DNA from: Oscillospiraceae bacterium
Lineage (GTDB): Bacteria; Bacillota; Clostridia; Oscillospirales; Ruminococcaceae
DNA length: 64,000 nucleotides
Assembly: GCA_902363145.1 (NCBI GenBank)
Contig: CABIZB010000006.1
Coordinates: 69,416-133,415, forward strand
Reading direction: 5' to 3'
A program made the position numbers and the translations under genes. Below, piece after piece: positions 9,501 to 17,720 of this stretch (its first letter is position 1; each line of letters opens with the position of its first letter). Below the pieces are notes generated by a model. That model had not been told where the DNA came from. It ran no database searches and saw nothing but the letters and a program-made list of their open reading frames with translations.

Positions 9501-10060
9501 GCCAGCACGGTCATATGGAGGCAGTAGGATACGATATGTATCTGCAGCTCCTGAACGAAGCCATTGCCGAGGAAACGGGACAGACACCTCCCCGCACTCC
9601 CGAGGAATGCCTTATCGACCTGCAGATCGAGGCGCATATCCCCGACGACTATATCGAGAGCCTTGCAGGCAGACTGGACGCTTACCGCAAGATCGCAGCA
9701 GTTTCCACCAAGGAAGAGAGCATCGACCTGCTGGACGAGTTCATCGACCGCTACGGTGATCCTCCGAAAGCAATACAGGGACTTGTCACCGTTGCACTTA
9801 CAAGGAATATGGCAGGCAAGGCGGGAATAACCGAGATAACCCAGCGCAGCAATGCACTGCTCATATATGTAAAGACAGCGGGCATGGAGCAGGTCCAGGC
9901 GCTTGTAAAGGCATTTGGCGGCAGAGTATCGGTAAACGGCTCTGCGGATAAGCCGTACATTGCCATAAAGCTTACCAAGACTGACAGACCTGTTGAGATA
10001 ATGCAGACGGCTGTTGAAACATTCTATGAAGCAGGGGAACAGGCAAAGAAAACCAAATAA
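6536..10060 (+). CDS. mfd: Transcription-repair coupling factor Mfd
   Basis: An ATP-driven DNA translocase that removes stalled RNA polymerase and recruits UvrA for strand-specific repair. 1174 aa is full length. Visible order: N-terminal UvrB-like module (residues about 20-330), the CarD-like RNA polymerase-interaction domain beginning near 500 (APGDLVVHALHGIGRFEGI), then superfamily 2 helicase motifs: GDVGFGKTEVA (Walker A, near 655), DEEQRFGV (motif II), LTLSATPIPRTL (motif III), TTIIETGVDVPN and QLRGRVGRS (motifs V and VI), and a C-terminal TRCF domain from about 1010. It follows pth after 19 bp and ends at an intrinsic terminator. Confidence 0.97.
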   Translation: MNNSLFGKMQSVLMSQSDIKDICDTLKRGYYPLAVSGLSSIHKAQLALIISTLSEESAPLLIITDDEAGAKRICDDINEMYAVSQNENETAAYIYPAKDITLARVESVSKEYEYQRLCVLARLIDGSCKIVCASAEAVMQRTIPPDVLADRTIKLSRDTSVQLPDLISRLIAAGYTRCDKVESPSQFSVRGSIADIFPVQEKMPVRMELWDDEIDSFAYFDPETQRRTEQIDELIIPPAGEVLFNSADALVQKINALSAGVRGKRTELVRSNLAKDADNVSNGVSLANIDKYLPLAYDKPALIFDYLKPDSPVLFCEFHSCCEKAKAIQSQFNEDVKILLEEGELCRGLDGYIAEFESISETAVKFPCVLMDTFLRTNDIRCKKLWTMTAYQTAPWGGEIRQLSEDLRSFIDRNYSVIVLAGSEKTLPIIAEDLRNDGIPCDIMTEETTLTKGRVLITTGCLSSGYDYPDIKTALITQAKAMSSKRKLKKKKKGEEIKSLADIAPGDLVVHALHGIGRFEGIRKLELEGITKDYITIKYAGTDVLYVPVTQMDLISRYIGPRDDTGVKLNKLSSNEWQKTRSRVKKAVKDMADELIALYAKRSKTKGFAFSEDNDWQNDFEARFDYTETDDQLRCIEEIKQDMMKPTPMDRLLCGDVGFGKTEVAFRAAFKCMLDGKQCAVLVPTTVLAWQHYQSALKRFEHFPFKIELLSRFRTKKQQEEILKQVALGTVDMVIGTHRLVQKDVKFKDLGLAIIDEEQRFGVAHKERFKEAFTGVDVLTLSATPIPRTLNMAMSGIRDMSVIEEPPVDRYPVQTYVIEHNMGVIIQAINKELRRGGQVYYIHNRVETIDLCAAKIAELIPDARIAVAHGQLSEERLSDIWTELVDHEIDILVCTTIIETGVDVPNVNTLIIEDADNLGLSQLYQLRGRVGRSNRRAFAYFTFRRGKVLTEIASKRLDAIREFTQFGSGFRVAMRDLEIRGAGSILGGRQHGHMEAVGYDMYLQLLNEAIAEETGQTPPRTPEECLIDLQIEAHIPDDYIESLAGRLDAYRKIAAVSTKEESIDLLDEFIDRYGDPPKAIQGLVTVALTRNMAGKAGITEITQRSNALLIYVKTAGMEQVQALVKAFGGRVSVNGSADKPYIAIKLTKTDRPVEIMQTAVETFYEAGEQAKKTK

Positions 10061-10068
10061 TATAAGGG

Positions 10069-10107
10069 AACCTCTCCTTTTCGGCATGAAACGGAGAGGT
10101 TTTTTGC
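10069..10107 (+). terminator. Rho-independent terminator of mfd
   Basis: AACCTCTCC (10069-10077) pairs with GGAGAGGTT (10093-10101), followed by TTTTT. It lies 8 bp past the mfd stop and closes the glmU-prs-pth-mfd run. Confidence 0.9.
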
Positions 10108-10141
10108 GTGCAGAGTCAGTTTTCGTGTTCATAATATGTTC

Positions 10142-10170
10142 TTGATTATTATTTCACAAAATGCTATAAT
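10142..10170 (+). promoter_or_regulatory. SigA-type promoter of recJ
   Basis: TTGATT (10142-10147), 17-bp spacer, TATAAT (10165-10170) with an extended -10 TGC. Just after it the perfect 12-bp palindrome TAGCTATAGCTA (10181-10192) falls in the early leader and could be an operator, but that is a guess. Confidence 0.8.
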
Positions 10171-10207
10171 ATATGGTGAGTAGCTATAGCTATTCTATCT
10201 ACTGATA

Positions 10208-12271
10208 ATGAAAGATGGTATTTATTTGATAAAAAAATGGCAGATCGGCACACCCGACCCTGCGGCTGCGGATATTCTTTCCCGTCAGGGAGGGCTGTCC
10301 GTTCTCGCCGCCAAAGCCCTTGCTTCAAGAGGCATTGATACAATAGAAAAAGCTGCCGATTTCTTCGGTCAGAATGATGATGAGCAGTATTCCGACCCGT
10401 TCCTTATCCGTGATATGGACAAGGCCTGCGACGCTGTTTCCGAAGCGGTGGAGAACGGCACACTCATCTGCATATACGGCGATTACGACTGCGACGGCGT
10501 TACCGCCACAGCTGTATTGTCAGGCTATCTTACCGATATCGGCGGAAACGTGATGACTTACATCAACGAGCGTGAAGAGGGCTACGGAATGAACAGCGGA
10601 GCTGTCAGGAAGCTGGCAGAGCAGGGCGTGGGGCTTATCGTCACCGTAGATAACGGCATTGCCGCCGTTGCCGAAGCGGAACTTTGCAAGGAGCTTGGCA
10701 TAGCCCTTGTTATAACCGACCACCATCAGCCCGGGGAGACTTTGCCCGATGCTCTTGCAGTGGTTGACCCCCACAGAGCCGACTGCCCCTCGATATATAA
10801 GGACCTTTGCGGCTGCGGTCTTGCACTGAAGCTCATTGCAGCCATGGAGGGCGGCGATATGGACTGCGCTGTTGAGCAGTTTTCCGACCTTGCCGCCGTT
10901 GCCACGGTCGCCGATGTTGTTCCTCTCACGGGCGAGAACAGGGCGCTTGTGCGGGACGGTCTCCATTACCTTGAAAACACCGAAAATATGGGGCTTCGTG
11001 CCCTTATCGGAAAAGCAGGGCTGAAAGCCCCCTACACCTCCACATCAGCAGCCTTCGGGCTTGCCCCAAGAATAAATGCGGCAGGCAGGATAGGCTCTCC
11101 ATCTGACGCTCTTTCGCTGCTTACGGAGGAAGACCCCGATGAGGCGGAAGCTCTGGCGGAAAAGATATGCGAGCTTAATGCAGAGCGCAAAAATTACGAA
11201 AACGCAGTTCTTGCGGATATCTACGAAAAAATAAAGGAAAATCCCGCAGTGTTGGACAAGCGTGTGATTGTTTTCAGCGGCGTTGACTGGCACCACGGCG
11301 TTGTGGGAATAGTTGCGGCACGGTGCATGGAAAAATTCGGCAGACCCGTTTTTCTCATGTCACGCAACAGGGGAGACACGGAGGTGCGTGGCTCCGCCCG
11401 TTCATTCGGCGGCTTCAGCATCTTCAAGGCACTGAGCTTTGCAGCAGATACCCTTACCAAATTCGGCGGACATTCGGGCGCAGGCGGCTTTTCTCTGACT
11501 GAGGAAAATATCCCGCTGTTTGATGAAAAACTGCAGGAATTTGCGCATGGTCTTGCCTGCGACGGCGTTTCATTCTCACCTGCGGTAACAGTCTGCGGAG
11601 CGGTAACTCCCGGTGAGCTTACGGCTGAAAACATCGAGGGACTGAACGTCCTCGAACCCTTCGGAGAAGCAAATCCCCGTCCCGTTTTCCTTATTTCCGA
11701 CTGTGTGATATCAGACATTATCCCCCTTACGGGCGGAGCGCACACCAAGCTCACGCTCACAGGCGGGAACACAAAATTTGCGGCGCTTATGTTCGGCACA
11801 AAAACTGCTGAATTTTCATATAAAAAGGGAGATGTGGTGAACGTCATCGCTTCTCCCGAGATAAACACCTTCGGCGGCAGAAAAAGCGTTAATCTGCACA
11901 TCGCCGATATAAGAAAAAAAGGCATAAATCAGTCAAAGCTCATTGCAGCCGAGGAAGCATATTATGCCTTTAAGCGAGGTGAGCGTATCGACAGGCGGCT
12001 CATTCCCCACATAACCCCCGAAAGAGCCGACCTGGCGGCAGTGTATAAGGCTCTCGGGAAAGACACTATTTCTCCTTTCGGACTGTTCCAGAGGGTTGGC
12101 GGAGATATGAACTACTGCAAATTTCTCATCTGCCTTGACGTATTCGCCCAGTCGGGACTTATGGCTTACGATAAGGGCGCAGACAGGATATCTGTCATTC
12201 AGGGCGCACCAAAAGCCGACACGGAGAAGGCTCCCATAATGGAAGCTCTCAGGCGGCCGGCGGCACAGTGA
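10208..12271 (+). CDS. recJ: Single-stranded-DNA-specific exonuclease RecJ
   Basis: A 5'-3' ssDNA exonuclease of recombination and mismatch or base-excision repair. Motifs of the DHH phosphoesterase family are clear: DYDCDGVTAT (motif I, near residue 94), TVDNGI (motif II), ITDHH (motif III), and later the DHHA1 motif GGHSGAGGFS near residue 417; an OB-fold and a C-terminal region of about 130 residues follow. 687 aa lies in the usual range. The ATG at 10208 has no good ribosome site; a TTG at 10226 is an alternative but no better placed. It has its own promoter and is followed closely by the (p)ppGpp synthetase gene. Confidence 0.94.
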   Translation: MKDGIYLIKKWQIGTPDPAAADILSRQGGLSVLAAKALASRGIDTIEKAADFFGQNDDEQYSDPFLIRDMDKACDAVSEAVENGTLICIYGDYDCDGVTATAVLSGYLTDIGGNVMTYINEREEGYGMNSGAVRKLAEQGVGLIVTVDNGIAAVAEAELCKELGIALVITDHHQPGETLPDALAVVDPHRADCPSIYKDLCGCGLALKLIAAMEGGDMDCAVEQFSDLAAVATVADVVPLTGENRALVRDGLHYLENTENMGLRALIGKAGLKAPYTSTSAAFGLAPRINAAGRIGSPSDALSLLTEEDPDEAEALAEKICELNAERKNYENAVLADIYEKIKENPAVLDKRVIVFSGVDWHHGVVGIVAARCMEKFGRPVFLMSRNRGDTEVRGSARSFGGFSIFKALSFAADTLTKFGGHSGAGGFSLTEENIPLFDEKLQEFAHGLACDGVSFSPAVTVCGAVTPGELTAENIEGLNVLEPFGEANPRPVFLISDCVISDIIPLTGGAHTKLTLTGGNTKFAALMFGTKTAEFSYKKGDVVNVIASPEINTFGGRKSVNLHIADIRKKGINQSKLIAAEEAYYAFKRGERIDRRLIPHITPERADLAAVYKALGKDTISPFGLFQRVGGDMNYCKFLICLDVFAQSGLMAYDKGADRISVIQGAPKADTEKAPIMEALRRPAAQ

Positions 12272-12296
12272 TCACATACTTTAGGAGGCGGCGCAT

Positions 12297-14492
12297 ATGC
12301 TCAACAAATCCGAGACTGTATATACAATAGATTCGCTTATTCAGAAAATACTTGACGATGAAAAGCAGTATGACCTGAGCAAGATAATTTCCGCATATGA
12401 ATTTGCGGCAAAGGCTCATGCAAATCAGGTGCGCTCATCGGGCGAGCCGTACATCACCCACCCCGTAGCAGTGGCATATATCCTGCTGGAGCTGGGTATG
12501 GATACGGATACTATCTGTGCCGCTCTTCTCCACGACGTTGTGGAGGATACGGACACCACCCTTGAAGAGCTGAGAAAGCTTTTCGGTCAGGACGTGGCAA
12601 TGCTGGTTGACGGCGTTACAAAGCTGGGCAAGATACCCCTTTTCACCAAAGAGGAACAGCAGGCAGAGAACGTAAGAAAAATCCTCCTTGCCATGTCGCA
12701 GGATATCAGAGTTATCATAATAAAGCTCTGCGACCGCCTCCACAATATGAGAACGCTCCAGTTCCGTCCCGCATACAAGCAGAGGAACACGGCTCTGGAG
12801 ACCATGAACATCTATGCGCCCATAGCTCACCGTCTCGGTATCAGGACTATCAAGGACGAGATAGAAGATCTGGCGTTCAGGTACCTTGACCCCTACGCAT
12901 ATGCCGAAATAGAGCAGATGCTTAAAATACGCAGTGACGAGCGTCAGGCATTCATCAACTCCATCAAGGAGCAGATCGCAAAGCGCTTTGTGGAAATGGG
13001 TCTGCCCGAGCCTCAGATGTCGGGACGTGTAAAATCGGTTTACGGCATTTACCGAAAAGCGTTCATCAAGGGCAAGGGCCTTGATGAAGTGTATGATATT
13101 TACGCCGTGCGCATTATAGTCAACACTGTAAACGAGTGCTACAATGCGCTGGGTATAATCCACGATATGTTCAAGCCCATACCCAACCGCTTCAAAGACT
13201 ACATCGCAACGCCCAAGGCAAATATGTATCAGTCCCTGCACACCACCGTTATCGGCAGAGAGGGTATCCCCTTTGAGGTGCAGATAAGAACTGTTGATAT
13301 GAACTACACCGCTGAATACGGTATCGCAGCCCACTGGAAATACAAGGAGGGCATAAAGGGAAAGGATAAGCTGGAGGACAGACTGGCATGGATACGCCAG
13401 ATAATTGAAGCCCAGCAGGAAACCGACGATGTTGAGGAAATTGTCCGCACCATCAAGAGCGACCTTGCTCCCGAGGATATTTTCGCATTCACTCCCAAGG
13501 GCGATATCATAACCCTGCCTGCGGGCGCAACCATAATCGACTTTGCCTACGCAATCCACACCCAGGTCGGCAACAGAATGAAGGGCGCAAAGGTCGATGG
13601 AAAGCTTGTTTCCCTTGATTATCAGCTCCAGACGGGCGAGATAGTTGAGATACTTACCTCTCAGGCTCCCGACCACGGTCCCAACCGTGCATGGCTGGAT
13701 ATATGCAAGACCAACGAAGCCAAGTCCAAGATACGCTCATGGTTCAAGAAAGAACGCCGTGAGGAAAATATCGCCAAGGGCAAGGAGGATCTGGAACACG
13801 AGTTCAAGCGTAACGGCATAAACGTTCCTCCCGAGGATATGGAAAAGTTCCTTGCAGACGATATGAAGCGCCACAACTGCGCAACGCTGGACGATTTCTA
13901 TGCGGCTGTGGGCTACGGCGGCATCATTCTTTCAAGAATACTCCAGAGGCTCAAGGACAGCTACGCAAAGCAGTACTCCGCTCCCAACGCCGCAAAGCCC
14001 GCTCCCTTTGTTCCCAAGAAGAGCAACACTGGCATCATTGTCGGCGGCGAGAGCAACATAGACGTAAAGCTTTCCAAGTGCTGCAACCCTCTCCCCGGAG
14101 AAGATATCATCGGCTTTATCACCAAGGGCCACGGCGTTTCCGTTCACCGCAAGGACTGCTCCAAGTATATTGAAGCAATGAAGAACGGTATCGAGACCGA
14201 CCGCTGGGTAGAAGTCACATGGGCAGAAAATGCAGCCAAGAACGACAATCCTATATTCAAGGCAACACTGGACGTTGTTTCCTACGACAATATCTCTCTG
14301 CTGGCAAACGTTACCGCAGTCACAGCGGAAATGCGCATACCCGTCTCCGAGCTGACCACAAAGATGCTCAAAAACGGCAACGCAAATCTTATCATGACCT
14401 GCAGCATCGCAGGAGTTCAGCAGCTCAATATGCTTATCTCCAAGCTGAGAAAGGTGCAGGACGTTATCAGCGTGGAACGTATCGTAAACTGA
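12297..14492 (+). CDS. relA: Bifunctional (p)ppGpp synthetase/hydrolase (Rel)
   Basis: Makes and degrades the alarmone (p)ppGpp in the stringent response. Domains in order: HD hydrolase (HANQVRSSGEPYITHPV near 42; LLHDVVEDT near 79, the HD pair), RelA synthetase (about 240-350, with YQSLHTTVIG and QIRT), TGS (about 390-455, FTPKGDIITLPAGATIIDFAY), a zinc-finger/helical region with CCNPLPGEDIIG near 595, and a C-terminal ACT domain. The intact HD residues suggest hydrolase activity is kept. 731 aa is normal. An AGGAGG site lies 7-8 nt before ATG. It is probably co-transcribed with recJ (25-bp gap) and with the MBL hydrolase downstream. Confidence 0.96.
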   Translation: MLNKSETVYTIDSLIQKILDDEKQYDLSKIISAYEFAAKAHANQVRSSGEPYITHPVAVAYILLELGMDTDTICAALLHDVVEDTDTTLEELRKLFGQDVAMLVDGVTKLGKIPLFTKEEQQAENVRKILLAMSQDIRVIIIKLCDRLHNMRTLQFRPAYKQRNTALETMNIYAPIAHRLGIRTIKDEIEDLAFRYLDPYAYAEIEQMLKIRSDERQAFINSIKEQIAKRFVEMGLPEPQMSGRVKSVYGIYRKAFIKGKGLDEVYDIYAVRIIVNTVNECYNALGIIHDMFKPIPNRFKDYIATPKANMYQSLHTTVIGREGIPFEVQIRTVDMNYTAEYGIAAHWKYKEGIKGKDKLEDRLAWIRQIIEAQQETDDVEEIVRTIKSDLAPEDIFAFTPKGDIITLPAGATIIDFAYAIHTQVGNRMKGAKVDGKLVSLDYQLQTGEIVEILTSQAPDHGPNRAWLDICKTNEAKSKIRSWFKKERREENIAKGKEDLEHEFKRNGINVPPEDMEKFLADDMKRHNCATLDDFYAAVGYGGIILSRILQRLKDSYAKQYSAPNAAKPAPFVPKKSNTGIIVGGESNIDVKLSKCCNPLPGEDIIGFITKGHGVSVHRKDCSKYIEAMKNGIETDRWVEVTWAENAAKNDNPIFKATLDVVSYDNISLLANVTAVTAEMRIPVSELTTKMLKNGNANLIMTCSIAGVQQLNMLISKLRKVQDVISVERIVN

Positions 14493-14526
14493 TACTGATA
14501 ATATACCTCGGAAAGGCGGTAATAAT

Positions 14527-15183
14527 ATGAACGTGCTCAATCTTCCCCCTCTTAGCCAGTTCGGGGTAAACTCGTACCTTATCTGGGACGAGAACATGAA
14601 CGGTGCTCTTATAGATGCTCCCTACGGCGGCGATTATATATTGAAGCAGATAGCCGAAAAGGGTGTAAAGCTGAAAAAGATCCTCCTCACCCACGGCCAC
14701 TGCGACCACATTGCCTCAGCGGCATATGTGTCCTACAAAACAGGTGCGGAAATAGTTATCCATTCCGCCGACAGGGAAAAGCTCACAAACGGAAAGACAA
14801 ATCTCACGGAATATTTCGGTCTCCCTCCCGTTGACCCCATTGGCGAAGCAACGGAGATACAGGACGGAGATATCGTAACCGTAGGGGAGCTGGAATTTGA
14901 AGTCCTCCACACCCCGGGCCACACAAGCGGCTCCGTGTGCTATATCCTGGGTGACAATATGTACTGCGGAGATACCCTTTTCAAAAACAGCATGGGCAGG
15001 ACTGACATGACCGACGGCAGCGAAAAGGCAATGTACGAGTCTCTGGCAATGCTTTATGATTTTGATACCAAGACCGACTACAAGCTTTTCTCGGGTCACG
15101 GTGAAAACTCCACCATGTTCGAAGAAAGGGCACACAACCCTTATATGAAATACGCATGGGAGCATTTTGCGGGTGAGGAATAA
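14527..15183 (+). CDS. MBL-fold (glyoxalase II-like) hydrolase
   Basis: A cytosolic metallo-beta-lactamase-fold hydrolase of 218 aa. The metal-binding motif THGHCDHI sits near residue 58, followed by HTPGHTSGS near 133, GDTLF near 152 and a late SGHGE with the final His. This is the layout of the YcbL/glyoxalase II-like subgroup found beside Rel in many Firmicutes. The exact substrate (S-lactoylglutathione-type thioester or other) cannot be told, and glutathione is usually absent in these bacteria. A GGAAAGG site precedes ATG, 34 bp after Rel. Confidence 0.85.
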   Translation: MNVLNLPPLSQFGVNSYLIWDENMNGALIDAPYGGDYILKQIAEKGVKLKKILLTHGHCDHIASAAYVSYKTGAEIVIHSADREKLTNGKTNLTEYFGLPPVDPIGEATEIQDGDIVTVGELEFEVLHTPGHTSGSVCYILGDNMYCGDTLFKNSMGRTDMTDGSEKAMYESLAMLYDFDTKTDYKLFSGHGENSTMFEERAHNPYMKYAWEHFAGEE

Positions 15184-15224
15184 AAAAACATAGCGAATAA
15201 TCAAAACGAAAGGAGCGCAGCTGG

Positions 15225-15785
15225 GTGAAGTATTACACCATTATCGGCGGAGTAAACGGAGTTGGCAAAAGCAGTCTGACAGGCGTATTGAAAAAGCAGC
15301 GTACTGATATGGGTATGATAATCGACACGGATATGCTGAACGCCAAGTACAACGGCGACCGGATAAAAGGCGGAAAAGAAGCTGTCCGTCTTATAAACGA
15401 CTGCCTTTCAAAAGGCATAGATTTCACACAGGAAACCACGCTTTCTGGAAAGAAGACCCTGAAAACAATAATCGCCGCCCGTGAAAAAGATTACTGCATA
15501 CGTTTGTTTTATGTTGCTGTAAGCTCATCGGAAGAAAGCATACGGCGCATTGCAAACCGTGTTGCCAAGGGCGGGCACAATATCTCCGATGACGACGTTA
15601 AAAGGCGCTATGCCAACCGTTTTGATGACCTGCTTGCCGTTCTTCCGTACTGCAACGAAGCGCATTTCTATGACAATGAAAACGGCTTTGAAGAAGTGGG
15701 CGAATACCGCAACGGGGACATACTCTTTACTAGCGAAGCTCCCCCTACATGGCTTAAAGAAATAAAACATCGGCTGACAGAATAA
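15225..15785 (+). CDS. Zeta-toxin-like P-loop kinase
   Basis: 186 aa, GTG start supported by AAAGGAG 7-10 nt upstream. The P-loop GGVNGVGKSSL lies at residues 8-18, and later RVAKGGHNISDDDVKRRY near 113 matches the pattern of zeta-toxin/YorU-like kinases (R...GGH.....V.RR). Zeta toxins phosphorylate UDP-GlcNAc; whether this one does so is not shown. No small epsilon-like antitoxin gene is next to it, so it may be a solitary housekeeping-type relative rather than a toxin. It sits among core genes with the same base composition, which argues against recent transfer. Confidence 0.65.
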   Translation: MKYYTIIGGVNGVGKSSLTGVLKKQRTDMGMIIDTDMLNAKYNGDRIKGGKEAVRLINDCLSKGIDFTQETTLSGKKTLKTIIAAREKDYCIRLFYVAVSSSEESIRRIANRVAKGGHNISDDDVKRRYANRFDDLLAVLPYCNEAHFYDNENGFEEVGEYRNGDILFTSEAPPTWLKEIKHRLTE

Positions 15786-15871
15786 GACTGCTTTCCTGCC
15801 GCCCGCAAAATAAAAAGCACTACGGGAAGCATGAAAAATACTTTCCCCCATATGAAAAGTGAGATAATACA

Positions 15872-17329
15872 ATGACCGTATATTTTGAAAACAACACATA
15901 CAAATACGAGACGGAAGCGGTGCTGAAGCTCTTCTGTCCGCTGGAAAGCTTTGAGTTTGAATATGATAAGCCCGCTCCCGACGAAGGGGACAGGATAGTT
16001 GTATCCGTATCGGATAAGTTATACATACTCGCCTGCCTGCACGGAAAGACCTGCGAGAGATCTCTCCCGCTGCCCGAGGAAAGCGAGTATGAGATATCCT
16101 TGTGCAGGATGCTTTACAAGGCGCTTTCCGAAATCACGGGAGTAACGCCCAAATGGGGCTGCCTTACGGGAATACGCCCCGTAAAAAAGGTGAACGCACT
16201 TATTGAAGAGGGACTTTCCAAGGAAGAGATATTTGAAAAGCTGAAAGAAAAATATTATATCTCTCCCGAAAAATTTGAGCTTTCCTACCGCACCGCCGTG
16301 ACACAGAAAAATGCGCTGGATACCCTTGACCCAAAGAGCTATTCGCTTTATGTGTCAATCCCATTCTGTCCGTCAAGATGCTCATACTGCTCATTTGTTT
16401 CCCACTCGATACAGTCAAAGGGAGCAAAGGAGCTTATCCCCCGGTATGTGGATATGCTCTGCCGAGAGATAGAGGAAACGGGAAATATCCTCCGTGGCAA
16501 GAACACTTTCTGCGACACTGTATATATCGGCGGAGGAACGCCCACATCACTTTCCGCACAGGAAATCGAAAAAATAATGCAGGCAATAGCCAAAAACATT
16601 GACATTTCTAAAATTCGTGAATATACTGTAGAAGCAGGCCGTGCAGATACCATCACCGAAGATAAGCTTATCGCCATAAGGGATAACGGAGCCACAAGAA
16701 TTTCCGTAAATCCCCAGACCATGATAGACAGCGTCCTGAAAGCTGTGGGAAGAAAGCACACAGCTGCTCAGGTGGAAAAATGCTTTGCCCTTGCAAGGAG
16801 CCTTGGCTTCAAAAACATCAATATGGACACCATTGCAGGGCTGCCTACGGACACCACAGAGGGCTTTAAGGAGACCATAGACCGCCTTACCGCACTTGAC
16901 CCCGAAAGCATCACCGTTCACACCCTTACGGTAAAGCGTTCCGCCGATCTGTTCAAAAGCTCCGATGATCTGAGAAAGAATTATCTTACGGATAACTCCA
17001 TCTCGGAAATGGTGGACTTCGCCTTTGCGGAGCTGACCGGAAAAGGCTATGACCCATATTATCTTTACCGCCAGAAGAACACGGTGGGCAATCTGGAGAA
17101 TGTGGGCTACGCAAAGAAAGGCTATGAGAGCCTTTACAACATCTACATCATGGAAGAGGCTCAGAACATCATTGCCTGCGGCGCAGGCGGCTCCACAAAG
17201 CTTATTGACCACTCCACAGGCAAGATAACACGGCATTTCAACTACAAGTTCCCCTACGAGTATATTTCACGCTACGAAAAAATGACGGCATACAAGCCGC
17301 AGCTGGAGGAGTTCCTTTCTCAGCTGTAA
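15872..17329 (+). CDS. hemZ: HemZ/HemW-like radical SAM protein (coproporphyrinogen dehydrogenase family)
   Basis: 485 aa. An N-terminal domain of about 150 residues precedes a radical SAM core with the CxxxCxxC iron-sulfur motif in PFCPSRCSYCSF near residue 169 and GGGTPTSL near 219. The arrangement with a long N-terminal extension is that of HemZ, annotated as oxygen-independent coproporphyrinogen III oxidase-like. Many members of this family do not make haem and may act as haem chaperones; nothing in the window suggests a haem pathway. The ribosome site is weak (AGTGAG). The zinc-ribbon gene and the RlmD-like gene follow at 20 and 22 bp, so the three form an operon. Confidence 0.8.
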   Translation: MTVYFENNTYKYETEAVLKLFCPLESFEFEYDKPAPDEGDRIVVSVSDKLYILACLHGKTCERSLPLPEESEYEISLCRMLYKALSEITGVTPKWGCLTGIRPVKKVNALIEEGLSKEEIFEKLKEKYYISPEKFELSYRTAVTQKNALDTLDPKSYSLYVSIPFCPSRCSYCSFVSHSIQSKGAKELIPRYVDMLCREIEETGNILRGKNTFCDTVYIGGGTPTSLSAQEIEKIMQAIAKNIDISKIREYTVEAGRADTITEDKLIAIRDNGATRISVNPQTMIDSVLKAVGRKHTAAQVEKCFALARSLGFKNINMDTIAGLPTDTTEGFKETIDRLTALDPESITVHTLTVKRSADLFKSSDDLRKNYLTDNSISEMVDFAFAELTGKGYDPYYLYRQKNTVGNLENVGYAKKGYESLYNIYIMEEAQNIIACGAGGSTKLIDHSTGKITRHFNYKFPYEYISRYEKMTAYKPQLEEFLSQL

Positions 17330-17348
17330 CCAAGAGGAGGAAATTTTT

Positions 17349-17699
17349 ATGAAATACGGTTTTGATGACATTGTTGCAATTTCCAAGGACGCTGTTGACA
17401 AGATAACAGGCAAAGCAAATGAGGCTGTCAACGTATCAAAGGCATATGTTGAGCGTGCACAGCTGAGGGTTAAGCTCAAAGAGCGCTACTATGAGCTGGG
17501 CAAGGTATGCTATTCCATGCACAAGGACAGCACCGACGAAACAGGCAATATGAAGCGCCTTATCAAGGAAATAAAAATGCTGGAAGCTCAGCTGGAATTT
17601 GCTGAGGACGCCAGCGGCAAGCCTCATGTATGCGAGTTCTGCGGCGCAAAGAACGCTCCAGACAACACCTACTGCTGCAAGTGCGGCGAGAGATTATAA
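17349..17699 (+). CDS. Zinc-ribbon protein with helical N-terminus
   Basis: 116 aa. Residues 1-90 are charged and probably helical, beginning with an amphipathic stretch; the C-terminal 25 residues hold two CxxC knuckles (CEFCGAKN...CCKCGERL) forming a zinc ribbon. An excellent AGGAGG site lies 8 nt upstream. Its place between HemZ-like and RlmD-like genes is recurrent in related bacteria as far as I recall, but I know of no assigned role. Function unknown. Confidence 0.75.
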   Translation: MKYGFDDIVAISKDAVDKITGKANEAVNVSKAYVERAQLRVKLKERYYELGKVCYSMHKDSTDETGNMKRLIKEIKMLEAQLEFAEDASGKPHVCEFCGAKNAPDNTYCCKCGERL

Positions 17700-17720
17700 A
17701 ATCATAATATAAACTCCCAA

